A DNA stretch of 64,000 nt from Paracentrotus lividus. Taxonomy: Eukaryota > Echinodermata > Echinoidea > Camarodonta > Echinidae. The notes under the pieces are model-generated. The model did no database searches and was not told the DNA's origin. It saw nothing but the letters and a program-made list of their open reading frames with translations. The stretch lies in NCBI GenBank assembly GCA_940671915.1, contig CALNVZ010003426.1, forward strand, positions 39,981,217 through 40,045,216, given 5' to 3'. Shown in pieces: positions 1 to 11,314 of the stretch (positions are counted from its first letter, which is position 1; every line of letters begins with the position of its first letter). The position numbers were made by a program, and so were the translations under genes.

Positions 1-3000
1 TATATACATGTAGGCTCTACAATGTTATGTTAAACCTGGTGTATAGTTTTGGTAACAGAAAAGGAATTGGCAAAAAAACCGATCAAATGTAGTAACATGT
101 TGTCCACATGTGTGAGAGATCTTGTGACATTCCTTACATTATTTCCGATGAATTTCATTGAAATTGTTTGAATCAAGGGTAATTCAACTGCCGTTTAGAC
201 CTCTGCTGACAAGTCCGCACGCCGGAGGTTACGGCGTGAATTAGTGCGAACAATCTGTGTGTAACACCCACACAAGAGAATCCCCATTGGTTTTCCACGT
301 GAGCGCTAACCTGAGACGGGTCCCCGACTTATCTTTTTTATCCTTATATTATGAAATAAAGACACTAAAACAAGATTTCAAGTACTATAATTTGCTTCAT
401 TATAGTTCTTGGATTCAATCTTTCATAATTTATGTAAATGCGAATCAAAATTAATTTTTCTTTCTCCGGAAACTATACACCAGCTTTAAGATACCCATGT
501 TCCCATTTTTGTTTGTGAACATATTTTGCAATTAGATGTAATAATAAAGGAAGGGGATCCCCAAAATTATATTACTGAGTGTATATAATTGCATAATAAC
601 ACCAGTATTTACCCCAAACATAATTTCTATAGACCTCTATGCTATTGATGTAATGATCACCTGGCAAAGATTGTACAGCGAGCAATAACAACCCCCACGT
701 CAATAATAACCCAGCCTGATAAAAACACCAGCCAGGGATGACACATTTTTGTGCAGTGGAGTGTAGCACCAGCCATGCGTTCACCAAAATAGATGCATAG
801 TGTAGTCTAGGAGATCAGACCTTGTATTGATTGCAGTGAGTAAAATTATGTGGATTTTTTATTTTTTATTTTTTATTTTTTTTTAAATTGGGGGAAGAGG
901 GAGAGGGTAAGCTGTTAATCTCTAAATGAGATACAATATTTGCAACCAACCAGTTATTCTCAATAATGTATGAAAAAACTCATCATATAACACAGCAGTA
1001 CGAAAATTATTTGTAGGATATAGGCCTATAGGCCTACTATACAGTGACTTGAGTGCTGACAGCTTGTTTGTATTCCCTTAAAAATTGCTACAAATTCAAA
1101 ATCACGATTTCCAAATTTTACTATAACAACCCCAAAATAAAAATATAAAAAATTAAAAACAATAAACCATTGGCGTGAATATTCAAAATTGAATGACATG
1201 CGCCGCTAAAACTAAACAAACAACAACAACAACAACAACATGTAGGCAGATACATGTACATTTAAGCCCTACATACAATTTGTATTGTGGATCTTTGGCC
1301 GAACTTGTGATTTAAATGTTTGAAGAACCATTTTTTGTTCTTTTTATTTTATCATTTTTAATAGTAATTCAAGTGGTAGATACAGGATTCTAAAATGGGT
1401 GCAACCGTAAATTTTGTGATTTTATAGTCTAGTCAATGGGCGGTTTGGAATTACCTTGTATAGGGGGTAGCGGAATGCCGCCCTGCCCGTATAAACTAGT
1501 AAAGCTGGTTTTGCTGCATATACTTTCGAGCAATTTATGAGTTCAAAGCCCAGCATCGTTGAACGTAGCAGTGCATGTACACACAGTTCGTGTTCGAGCA
1601 ACACTTTCCACTCAACCAATCAGAATGATTTTTACATTTCCCGATAGAAAATATCATTACCGTCATTTTGGTATGCGAGCTGGTATAATAAATCATTTTC
1701 AATCGGAATTCCATTTCGTTTTTGTGAAGCAGACTCAGTGGAAAGGGGGCAAAACTGCTCCCCCGCAATACTGAAAGTGCTATTTTGAAGGCTGAAACTT
1801 GTTTCAGAAAGGCAGAAAGCAAAATTTTCTTCCAAAGTTTCCTGAGTGTTATGCGTACTACAGAATGGGGAAAATTATAACGATTCTAATGCAGATCGAG
1901 CTGGTTTAAAAGGTCATTTTATTTTTGAGCGTTTCGTGTAATCGCACCATCATGTCCCACTTTGAAACCTGTTTTCCCGGGTTATAGGACACAGGGACAA
2001 GTGCGGTCTACGTATTGCGCGCTACTTGTTCATATGGGATCCACCACTTTATTTGATGTTAACTAATAGTCTCTAATTCAATAAAACACACATGAGATGG
2101 AAAAAAAAAATGAAATTGTGGTAGGCCTACAGTGTGTAGTCCTAATCCATGATATATGGTACATCAGTTACAAATGCATTTGGGAAAAACCCAAATCCCA
2201 TGACTTTGGTAACGATTTATAAAGCGCTTTATGCAACATTACACGCAGAGAGCCTGTGATCGTAGACTACTTAGTACTCTATGCCATTGGGGTTAATGAT
2301 AAACCAGTAGATGACATGCACCCTTCGGTACACACACACACGACGAATATTGCCCCATTCATAGACACTAATACGCAACCTCCAATAGGCTTTAAACACA
2401 CAGTACCAGGAGCCAGTAGTGTAATAATGCCCCGGCTGATTAATTGGTAGGGGTTTCCCAAACGTAAACTTGGTCACTGATATAAACAAGCGTAGACGCG
2501 AACAGACCTCAGATACCACTACTATTGTAACTGTAGTAAGTTCACTGTAGCCTATTACTTTGTACAAGCAAGGACTTAGGCTTGGGGATCATATGTGTAT
2601 GGACACTGTATGTTTCTGATTTTGGATATTATTATCAACAAATCCAGCAAGATATTTCCAGCCACAGATTATTTATTTGGCTACCCCGGATTTTACCTGA
2701 ACATTTGATTGACCTGTGTGGTTAGTTTGAGCAGTATAAAAGCTAAATTATCAATTGTCATTGAATTTGAAGTCATTTCTACTGAGATTGGATATTGTGT
2801 GGGTTGACCTGGAAAATTGGATTGACTTCTGGTACGCATATTTTATGAACAATAACTGGATTATTTTACAAAGGTAAATTACAATGTACATGTATGGTAA
2901 TACATGGAATTGAAATAATGTTGTGTAAATACTAGTCATATAACTGTATTTGTTTATGTTTATGTACATGTACCTCTCATACATATGTAATAGGCATACA

Positions 3001-3148
3001 TCATACATGGTATGAATAGGCCCTATATTTTCCAAAATATTTCTTGATCTTCGTGCCTAATGTGTAGACCTTTGACTTGAACAAATTAATTCTTGTATTG
3101 AAAGCATTTTTATATAATTTTTTTCTATTTATTTTTCATCCCTTTCAG
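1..3148. other. Non-coding AT-rich stretch
   Basis: No open frame here looks coding; the short frames lack splice context and recognisable domains. The stretch holds a CAA run near 1216-1240, low-complexity T-rich tracts near 855-885, and a somewhat GC-richer block at about 1420-2050 with promoter-like motifs (listed separately). A perfect 7-bp stem, CACGCCG/CGGCGTG, sits near 219-239. Confidence 0.6.
1438..1623. promoter_or_regulatory. Possible promoter block with GC box and CCAAT box
   Basis: A GGGCGG box at 1438-1443 and a full NF-Y-type CCAAT box AACCAATCAG at 1614-1623 lie in a block richer in GC than its surroundings. The next plausible exon on the + strand begins at 3149, so this could be the promoter of the gene that runs through the window. 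Both motifs are short and could occur by chance; no transcript evidence is available. Confidence 0.25.
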
Positions 3149-3229
3149 AGCTAAGATGACGTTTCCACTCAAATGCCAAATGTCATGGATTGACTATTTT
3201 CGCTGAGAATACGGAGAAAAGAAACAAAT
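3149..3229 (+). other. Candidate non-coding (5' UTR) exon
   Basis: A pyrimidine-rich acceptor ending CCCTTTCAG stops at 3148 and a strong donor AAAT|GTAAGT begins at 3230, enclosing 81 bases. The best reading frame (an ATG near 3156) stops within the exon, so it would be untranslated leader. It lies about 1.5 kb downstream of the CCAAT/GC-box block and upstream of all coding exons on the same strand. Assignment to the Bcl-2 family gene is only an inference from position. Confidence 0.35.
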
Positions 3230-4030
3230 GTAAGTAACAATATCAAACACACAGTTCTACATGTATGAAACTTTGTACTTGTTTGCTTACAATCAAACAT
3301 ACATGTACAGGTCAGTAACAAAAATACTTCTTAGAAGCAATGCGTAAAGCTCTGGAAGTTCTAAATATCTTTTTATTCCAAATGACATTAAAAAAAAAAA
3401 AAGAAAGAAAAAAAAAAGTCTTACTGTAGGCCTACATGTATGCGCGCAGAAATTTCTGCCTACCATATCCTATCAAAATCAGGTACATGTATGTTGCATA
3501 AGATAATCGTATGCTATTCTCGTATGTTAGCACAGTATTTTAAACACAATAGAATAATTAAAATATTTTATCTGGAACACCAAATTGCATGCATGTTAAG
3601 TGGGAATTTCATTTTCTGGGGTTATGTATTTAGGGTGAATTCCACAACTGAAACTGAAATTATAGGTGTGGTAAACAAATTTCATACAAATGTTTCATGT
3701 ATATTCAACGCCTGGTTGGATGTTAATCATTAATGAAAGATTATGGTCCATTATTTTATTTGAAAGTAACATGGATTTTGCAATGGAGATACAATGTTGA
3801 TAGAGTATGAGAGAGTTGTTACATGTGAATGACAGGGGGTTCGTATAAAGCAATTGAGCAAGAGAGTGACAAAGAGACATTGGTCCGTATTCTATACTGA
3901 GGACTGATTTTGCATGAGTTTATTAAAGTTTGTGCAGTGCTATACCAAACAAACTTCAAATTCATACAAACTCAGTCTTCTGGTCAGAATATGGGCCATG
4001 ATATTCTTTGCAAATTGGATAATGCAGCTA
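3230..4030. other. Intron-like DNA with one small foldback
   Basis: AT-rich sequence with A-rich tracts near 3390-3420 and scattered TACATGTA motifs. Apart from the inverted repeat at 3881-3998, I see no gene or structured feature. Confidence 0.5.
3881..3998. repeat. Short foldback element (about 118 bp)
   Basis: The left end TGGTCCGTATTCT and the right end AGAATATGGGCCA are imperfect inverted repeats. Inner arms also pair (GGACTGA on the left with TCAGTC on the right), giving a hairpin. The termini resemble those of the larger foldback at 56295-56702, so the two may belong to one MITE family. No coding capacity and no clear target-site duplication. Confidence 0.55.
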
Positions 4031-4168
4031 GTCTGAAGTAGGAGACTACATTCACTTGTGTATTGTGGCTGCTTTGACCAGCCAGTGGGTTTGGAGTCTA
4101 GTCTTCAGCCTAGACAGGGTGCAATTTGTTATATTTTTAACTGGAGTCTTTGCTTGTTGACTACAGGC
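4031..4168 (+). repeat. Diverged direct repeat, copy 1
   Basis: This block (TCTGAAGTAGGAGA..., then ...GTGGGTTTGGAG...TAGTCTTC...) matches 5717-5860 in order and orientation, with substitutions and small gaps. Both copies are followed by simple-repeat tracts. It is either a local segmental duplication or two copies of a dispersed repeat. Confidence 0.6.
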
Positions 4169-4179
4169 AGAGGTTTTGA

Positions 4180-4195
4180 CAAGAGAGATAAAGAT

Positions 4196-4253
<58 letters not shown>

Positions 4254-4262
4254 AGAGCGAGT
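4180..4262. repeat. GA microsatellite
   Basis: About 80 bases of GA repeats with interspersed A residues. It produces long artificial open frames of Arg/Glu or Ser/Leu on the two strands, which are not genes. Confidence 0.95.
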
Positions 4263-4853
4263 GAACGACTGGCAGACACAAAGTCAGCCAGATAGACCAA
4301 GGAGGTTCTTGACCCTTACAAGGAAACCTTACCTCATCGATCATTAGTAAAAAACAACTCCCCCTAATTTGAAAAAGAACATCAATGGAATTGGAAGTCA
4401 ACCTGAATCCAATAATCACCCATTTATAATTGGCATTCCACTCTCATGACCCAATCCTTTGTCCTACAATTTTTCATGGTAGTCATCTCTCTCATTAATT
4501 AAGGATTGTTAATCTCATTAATCTGTGATCATCAAGCCTGGGCAGGCGGCCCAGTCTGCTTTGACCACCAATGACTCTTGGTAAGACTCTAGTCACACTG
4601 AGAGGACCAGCACCCACTATGCCATTAATGGCAATAATTACAAGAGCCAAGTCATCATAAGTTAGTAATAATTTTAAGTTCATTGCATTGTAGTCTGACT
4701 GGGATGAGTGATGATTCGTCCTGCAAATACATCAATGGACATCATTTGTTGACCATTTATAGTTGACAATGAGTAATGAGGTTTGATGCTGGAATCTGTA
4801 TGAAAAGAGGAAAAAAGAGAGAGAGGTAGAGGTAGAAAAAGAGAGACAGAGAC

Positions 4854-4854
4854 G

Positions 4855-4880
<26 letters not shown>
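4854..4880. repeat. Poly-G run of 27 bases
   Basis: An uninterrupted G run inside a purine-rich tract (4800-4915). It could form G-quadruplex structures; its exact length is unreliable in any assembly. Confidence 0.95.
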
Positions 4881-4885
<5 letters not shown>

Positions 4886-4917
4886 GAGAGGGTGTGGGGA
4901 TGGGTAGAAAGAGAGTG

Positions 4918-4990
4918 CATAATAATAATAATAATAATAATTCAATATTTATATAGCTCCTATAAAAAATTTCTCTAAGCGCTTTACATT
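4918..4990. repeat. AAT run plus short dispersed repeat
   Basis: An AAT microsatellite leads into TTTATATAGC...CTAAGCGCTTTACA. Related word pairs (ATTTATA..AG and a GCGCTTTA or AAGTGCT-like end) recur at about 17725-17755, 20822-20882 and 29990-30035, so this looks like a dispersed short repeat that often carries an AAT head. Confidence 0.5.
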
Positions 4991-5716
4991 AAAAACGTGT
5001 ACGTGTACGTATAGTAAAAGCTAGGGAGGAAAAAAAGTACCGGAAAGGTACAAATGAGATGCTGGTGAAGACCAAAAAGAATGAGTAAGAGATTGAAGAA
5101 ATGGAGGGGAAAAGAGAAAGAAAGGGATAGAAGCGAGGCAAAATCCCCAGCCAAGTCGATCCAGGAAAATATGAGGTCAGGTGTGATGGTAAATGATCTT
5201 TTAATCTTTCCTTTCAAAACATAATGCATGCTTCCTTTAGCATATCATCACACCAACAACAACTGAAGCGATAGTTTCTTGGAAGGAAACCCCAAGATTC
5301 TAGGCAAGTAACCTTGACCTAGGTTTATTCGCACGCACCTTCTCAGAAAATAAGTATAGGGGTGTAAAGTAGGGGAAGGGGGAAAGAGCAGTAAAGACAA
5401 TAGAGACTGGTTCCGGACTGTACAGTGGGAGGGGGAAGGAATTACTGTGATGACGTAGCTTTATTTTTCCCTGAAAAAAAGCATGAGGAGGACAACAAAG
5501 AGCAATAAGGAAGGGGGGGGGTCACAGGATGGTTGACCCGCAGTCTAGCGACAGCCGCGGATCAGCGGCACTTGCCCTTATGGAAGGCGGTGGTAGTGCA
5601 GCTCGGGATCATCAGGAGGTTTTCCAAATTCGGGTGGAATGATTAAAAATACATTGTAATTTAGAAGGGTGTGCATCAACCTTTTAATAACGTGTTTCTC
5701 TTGATATAAAAACAGA

Positions 5717-5860
5717 TTTCTGAGTCTGAAGTAGGAGAATAGATTCACTCATGTACTGAAGCTGCTCTCATCTTATTTGACACTGACTGTGGGTTTGGAG
5801 GCTAGTCTCCATCCCAGACAGTAATTTGTTGAAGTGTCAAGTTTGAGTTTGTGCTTGCAA
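5717..5860 (+). repeat. Diverged direct repeat, copy 2
   Basis: Partner of 4031-4168, starting with the same TCTGAAGTAGGAGA word and continuing through the GTGGGTTTGGAG and GCTTGCAAACTAG-type segments. Divergence is visible throughout, so this is an old duplication rather than an assembly error. Confidence 0.6.
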
Positions 5861-5910
5861 ACTAGTAAAGGGGAGAGATGGGAATGGAACAGCCCCTCCA
5901 CCCAGTAGAA

Positions 5911-5952
5911 AGTAGATAAATAAATAAATAAATAAATAAATAGATAAATAAA
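5911..5952. repeat. AAAT microsatellite
   Basis: About ten tandem AAAT/AGAT units. No coding meaning. Confidence 0.95.
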
Positions 5953-6381
5953 TATAAAATAAATGATTAAAAAACCCTAACAAACAAATAAAATAAAAGG
6001 GGCCAGAACTTGTGCATGAGTGGGAGGATGAAGGGGAGTCCACATGATTGACGTGCACAAGCCCCCCTCAGGTGAAATGGTTCACAGGGAAAGCACTTGA
6101 CCAAACAGTATCAACATGTGGGAAAGGTCAGCTAAGGACATTGGATGGATGACTAGCCTGACTGGACTGTTATCTGTAATGAACTAATTAACAGACTGGC
6201 CTTCCTGCTTGACCGTGGGATGATGTCATTGGAATGAAATGTCTATTGTCTGCAGCTGGTCTTGTTTGTATGTCGAAGGGGTTCCTCCCTGGGTTGAAGT
6301 GCACTCTGGAAGATGGTTTTTACCGTTTATCAGTAAGGGAATTCTTTTTCTATCCAGCCCCCTTTACATTTATCCTATTGT

Positions 6382-6672
6382 TTTCTTCTCCTCCCCTTTC
6401 TCTCTCTCTCTCTTTTCTATTCTTCACTTTTTTTTGTATCTCTTTTATACTCTCTTCTCAGAACTTTTTTCCTGTCACTTTCGGTGCCCTGTCATGTTTT
6501 TCCCTCTCTCCCTCTCACTTTCTTCCTTTTTCTTACTATCGCTCTTTCTCTCACTCCCTCACTTTCTTTCTTTATATCTTTCCCACTGTCCATCTAATTT
6601 TCTTCCTTTCTCTTTCTCTCCCATTTTCTTTCTCTTTTATCTCTCTTTCTTTTTTTTTTCTTTCTCCCTCTC
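6382..6672. repeat. Polypyrimidine (CT-rich) tract
   Basis: About 290 bases of almost pure C and T on the + strand. It supports open frames up to about 150 codons made of Ser, Phe, Leu and Pro; these are composition artefacts. Confidence 0.9.
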
Positions 6673-9600
6673 TTGTTTGTGAATTGCCTTGATTATAGCA
6701 GACCATATTCTGTACCACAAATCATCTGATATTAATGGCTTTTGGGATGTAGGTCTGTGCTAATTACTAATGAGTCATAATGGCAATCAGTAACCAGGTT
6801 TTAACCATCTACATTGTGTACACGCTAGTACCATCTGCTATGTACAGTGTCTGTAGAAGACAAGTCTGTGCATGTGATTTATAAAGTACACAAACAGAAT
6901 AATTAAAAAAAAAAATAAAATAAAAAATGACTGAACAGTAGAACATGTTTTCTTAAAATATTTTGGATGAGTGCCCAATTAATGACAATTTTCAAAGATT
7001 AGTAATGTATGAGAAAATAACTGAAGACCATTTTAGGCTGTACATGTATCAAGGCATACATGGTACATGTATATAAACATACCTTGATCATAATGTATCT
7101 TTATGAAAATTCTGATGATAATGATTAATTCCTTCACTCCTAGCAAAAGAGGGCAGTCTTTGCCCTATGTCATAATTGTTATTTTTTGGTATTTTATAGC
7201 AATCACTCATAATTGATTATTTTTGCCACAAAATTGTCTTTTTGTACCCTGAATACAAACAGTCCTGAGTGTTCCTGAATTTTAATGATTTTTTGTTTGT
7301 TTGATTAGTTTTTATCTCTTACCAATAGAGGGTTGATCCATTCACAAGTTTTTAACACAGGATTTTTTTTCTTCTTCAAATCTGTACGTGTCATGCATGT
7401 TCATGCAAGGGCTGGTACATGTACTTGTTTATTATTTTTGGACACTGTTCTACTGTTTTCGAAAGACAATTTTTTAGGTTTTCCCCATTTGGAGGCCACT
7501 ATATAGCTGTCCAACATCACTCTCTGCCAAAACAAGTGTACAGAATGTCTTGAACATGTACATATATGCAACAGTTTCTTTATAGCATTTTAAAATTTCA
7601 TGCATGTTGGTACATGCATGTACAATGTACTTGTGTCATTTCCTCTCCATTGTATTTATACTTTGGATTCATTACGTTCTTTCCTCAACTTTTCAAGTTA
7701 ACCTAAATTTTATGTGGAGGCCTATAGCACGTGTGTATGAATGAAAGAGGTGTAAAGTTGTAAACTAACTGAAGCGGACAGTAAATCATGACATGCGCAA
7801 TAACATTCCAGTAAATGAAACACTTAACGAGATGATACAGAGAGAGAAAGAAAAAAGAGAGAGATCAAAACATTGATGATACACTTTCCGAGATGTCGAT
7901 CAAATTAACCTTCTCGATCCTAATCAACACTTAACAATCCTTCCACGTAGCAAGAAATCTCCATCTAGCATTGAAGGAACTTATTACCCATAGTTTATCA
8001 AGATGATACACTTATCTCTCGGCCAAACAATGGGGGCGTACGTCCCCAAGACTATTGTCATGTGACAGACTATTGTCACGTACGACCTTGGGTCATCCTC
8101 TTGGCTACCGTACCTCTTGTGTTGCTTTTGTCCGCAGAGCTCAATCAATGTGGAGTTAAAAGTGAAAAGAAATGGTGATGGGTGTCTCTGCTTTTGTAAT
8201 ACTCTCTGTTCCATCATTCATTCCGATTGTAGTCTTTAGGTCCAGACGTTTACTTAATTGCTTGGAGAGGGCTCATAATAAACCTGTATTGGAAGTGTAG
8301 GCCTAATTTGTTCCCAATTAATGTTTTCTAGATTGGTTTAATAAAGAAAGAAAACATCATGGTTTCCTTTACATGTAAGAGAGCAAAAACGGAGATTGTA
8401 TTATCTTGAGTAGGGCATTGGCGGGTATAAGGAAAATTGATTATTGACCGAGTCTAGAGTGACAGACTAGCTTATCTGGACAGAAGTGTCTGTGTACGTG
8501 ATGCGGTGGTCACTTCAATCGCATGAGTGACCTCAGCTTAAAATAGAAGATGTTAGCAGGGGGCTCAAGATCGTCCAGACTCGTGCATTTACTGACGTCT
8601 TCTTTTTGACTCTCGTAATCTAGTTTATGAATCAGGGAGACGTCTAATTGACTAATAATTAGCATTGTGAACATGAATATAATTGGAAGCTAGTCTGAGT
8701 TGCAGTCTTCAATTTTCTGGGTTTTTTTTTATTAATTTTTTTATTTTTTTTTTTTTTTTTTTGGCTGTACAAGTACGTACATGTAGGCCTATACATTGTA
8801 CATTGCCTATACATTGTATGGCCTACATGTAGAACAAGGGCAAACATAGTTTTTTAATATTCTATTTTTGGAGATGATAGGCTATATTTTAGTAAATCAA
8901 TTGTGACCAACAATTCACTTGACAATGTAAGAAAGTTAAAATGAAAGTTAAAATAATTTTGAAATAATGGCTCATAATCTGGGATAAAGACTTGCCAGAT
9001 TGCCAGTCTAACACTCCCCCTCTCCAGTCTATTTCTAATTTGCTTGTTATGTAATCACCCAAGGTCCCCATCATCCTCTCGTGCATTACTGGATGAGACA
9101 AAAGTTTGCCCATTCCTACCAGTATTGATTTTTGCCACGGGACGAGATGAGAGCAGCACGAATGTTCTTGAAAAAAAGACCTTGATTTGGTACTGTGTAC
9201 ATTAATTTTAACGCTGTGTGCGTGACACAGTGTTCCTTGGTCCACATAAAAGAATTGGAGCACCTGCGCCGGTTGGTCAGTTATTGAGACAGTTACAGTG
9301 GTTATGACACGTATGTATCATTAGCTCGGACATTGGAATTACATCGCACAAACGCACTGTCGTAAACTTTGGATTTGTATAAACTGCGATTGTTTGATAC
9401 CTTTAAAACATGTCAGCCAGTCATATTACTGGCTCTTATTTATTGCAATTATTGGAATACAATATTTCAAACATCATATTGTGCTGGAAATTAGCTTGGA
9501 ATTAGGTCACTTCTGGGTGTGTGTGCATTGTCCATCGCAAAGACGGTACCAGAGAAGTTGCATTGATCAGTACGTTGATAGAACATTCAATTGTTTTGAG

Positions 9601-10636
9601 GGTGTGGTCATTCTTTTTGCTCAGGAGGAACATTTCTGCATCTATGTAAATGAGCAATGTTAAGTGGTATATTGTTTCATTCTCCACCAATTATTGTGCA
9701 CATTTGGAGCTTGAATGTCAGCATCTTGAACCTCGCAAAGTGAAATGTGGTTGGATACAATAATTTGAGAGGAACTAAAAAGTGACAATTCTCAAGAGCT
9801 CTAAAGCAGAAACTTGATAACTTTACACGTATACATGTATGGGTACAGTGTATCGTCCATACAGATCTTTTTAAAAATCAAAGTACATTTCACCGGGAAG
9901 TTGCGTTTGAACTGTGTAAACACACTTTTCCCTTGCATCTTTGTTCTTTGAAGGATGAAGAAATCATCATTCCTGTCTGTGTAAAAAGGATCCTCTCCAA
10001 TGGTTTCTTTTGTCTCCATCTTCATGAAAGAAATGGGCTCATTGTTTAATGTCCTTTATGCAGATTAGCAAACAATACAGCAATGTCATAGTTGGTTTGC
10101 ATCACATTGATTTGTACTTTTTAGCTGGACACACATTCTTATATTGAGGAAGGCCTCTGTCATATTTAGGACTGGTCATCATTTGGACCTAGGACGTGTG
10201 GAATAAGGAAGTGCTACTGTGGAACGTTACACTCAATTCTGTTTGTATTTACCATGGTTTTACATCAGTGTAAGCTCTGACATTGCCGTTTTGCAAGATG
10301 TCTCCAACTATATTTGAAGTGCCGTCACATACTTGTTTGTGGTTGATATTTTAAGTGGATACATGTATGTTTTCAGATAGCAATTGCTCCTGAATACTTT
10401 TTGAGATTCAATAATTGGTCAGAACTACATGTACATTTGATATCATGTGCATACATGTACATGTAGCTCCAAACACCTGATCTGTTTGATCATTTCTGGT
10501 CTTTGAGGACACTATAGAAGGCTTTATACTGCAATCAATGTCCAGCTCTCTCGCAACTTGTGAGACTTCATGAACTCCTGAGACTGGTCGTCTCGGGACA
10601 TCATATTTTGCAAGTGAAACACTATCAACCACCATT
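6673..10636. other. Intron-like or intergenic stretch without a gene
   Basis: AT-rich DNA with poly-T near 8723-8761 and many TACATGTA/TAGGCCTA palindromes (for example near 7070, 8785 and 10430). A near-duplicate pair of the word GACTATTGTCA lies near 8049-8080. I see no exon with good splice signals or a recognisable protein. Confidence 0.5.
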
Positions 10637-10805
10637 ATGTTGTCTAATCTGACGTATGTTTACAACACCACGCTGCCAACATGGTGTGGTTCGTTGAGAC
10701 CAAAGGAGCTCTTGAAAGTCACAGAGACTCCTGGTACATTTATAGGTCTCAGCCTGACTGATAAACTCCACTTTCAGTACATCGTCTCAACGGCTGAACC
10801 CAAAG
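10637..10805 (+). CDS. Candidate first coding exon, unrecognised protein
   Basis: An ATG opens 56 codons that stay open to a plausible donor CCCAAAG|GTAATG, leaving phase 1. The segment is richer in GC than its surroundings, and the peptide (starting MLSNLTYVYNTTLP) is of ordinary composition rather than low complexity. I do not recognise a domain. The next good acceptor on this strand, CATTACAG before 23409, opens in the matching phase, so the two could be spliced to give an alanine codon at the junction. The decayed LINE at 11315-15356 would then lie in the intron. Phase agreement alone is a one-in-three event, so the link to the Bcl-2 family gene is tentative. It could also be a chance open frame. 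Confidence 0.3.
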
Positions 10806-11304
10806 GTAATGCAGGAAAAGGGTTTTAATAAACTAAGATTGGGTAATAAAAAATATAAAGTTTCATGTTTCAATTTTCAGTATGATCTTCATGTTTATAA
10901 CATTTGGACAATTACTCTTCTGTTGTTGTTTTTTTCATTGGAATGCTACATGTAGGCCTACATGTACTTGGCTTAGCTTTTAAAAGCATTTCTTTATTCT
11001 TCACTTTTCCATTTTTCAATGTTGATGCTCTCTATGTCTCCGTCTCTGTCTGTCTGTCTCTCTCTCTCTTCCTCTACTGCTTTCTCTCTGTCTTGTTATA
11101 CTTAAAAAGTCATTAAGTTGTATGAATATCATTTTGTTATTGTATTGTTTTTCAAAACATGTTTTTGAGGTTAATTATAGCACAGTATTGTTTGATTAAT
11201 TCCTTCACCTATTGATTGTTCTTCCTGTTTTTGTGAAGGGAATGGGGAATATATTTCGCAATTTCATATTCAAGTGTTGAGTGATGTTATTTATAGCATA
11301 CTGC

Positions 11305-11314
11305 ACATACGTCC
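11305..11314. repeat. Target-site duplication, 5' copy
   Basis: ACATACGTCC here is repeated exactly at 15357-15366, bracketing the LINE. A 10-bp match at both borders is good evidence for a genuine retrotransposition boundary. Confidence 0.8.

Noticed and set aside
4052..4419. Ser/Leu-rich minus-strand frames and Arg/Glu-rich + frame
   Set aside because: Produced by the GA microsatellite at 4180-4262.
6234..6692. Open frames of 147-152 codons on the + strand
   Set aside because: They follow a CT-rich tract and consist of Ser, Phe, Leu and Pro repeats; no splice signals or domain. Composition artefact.
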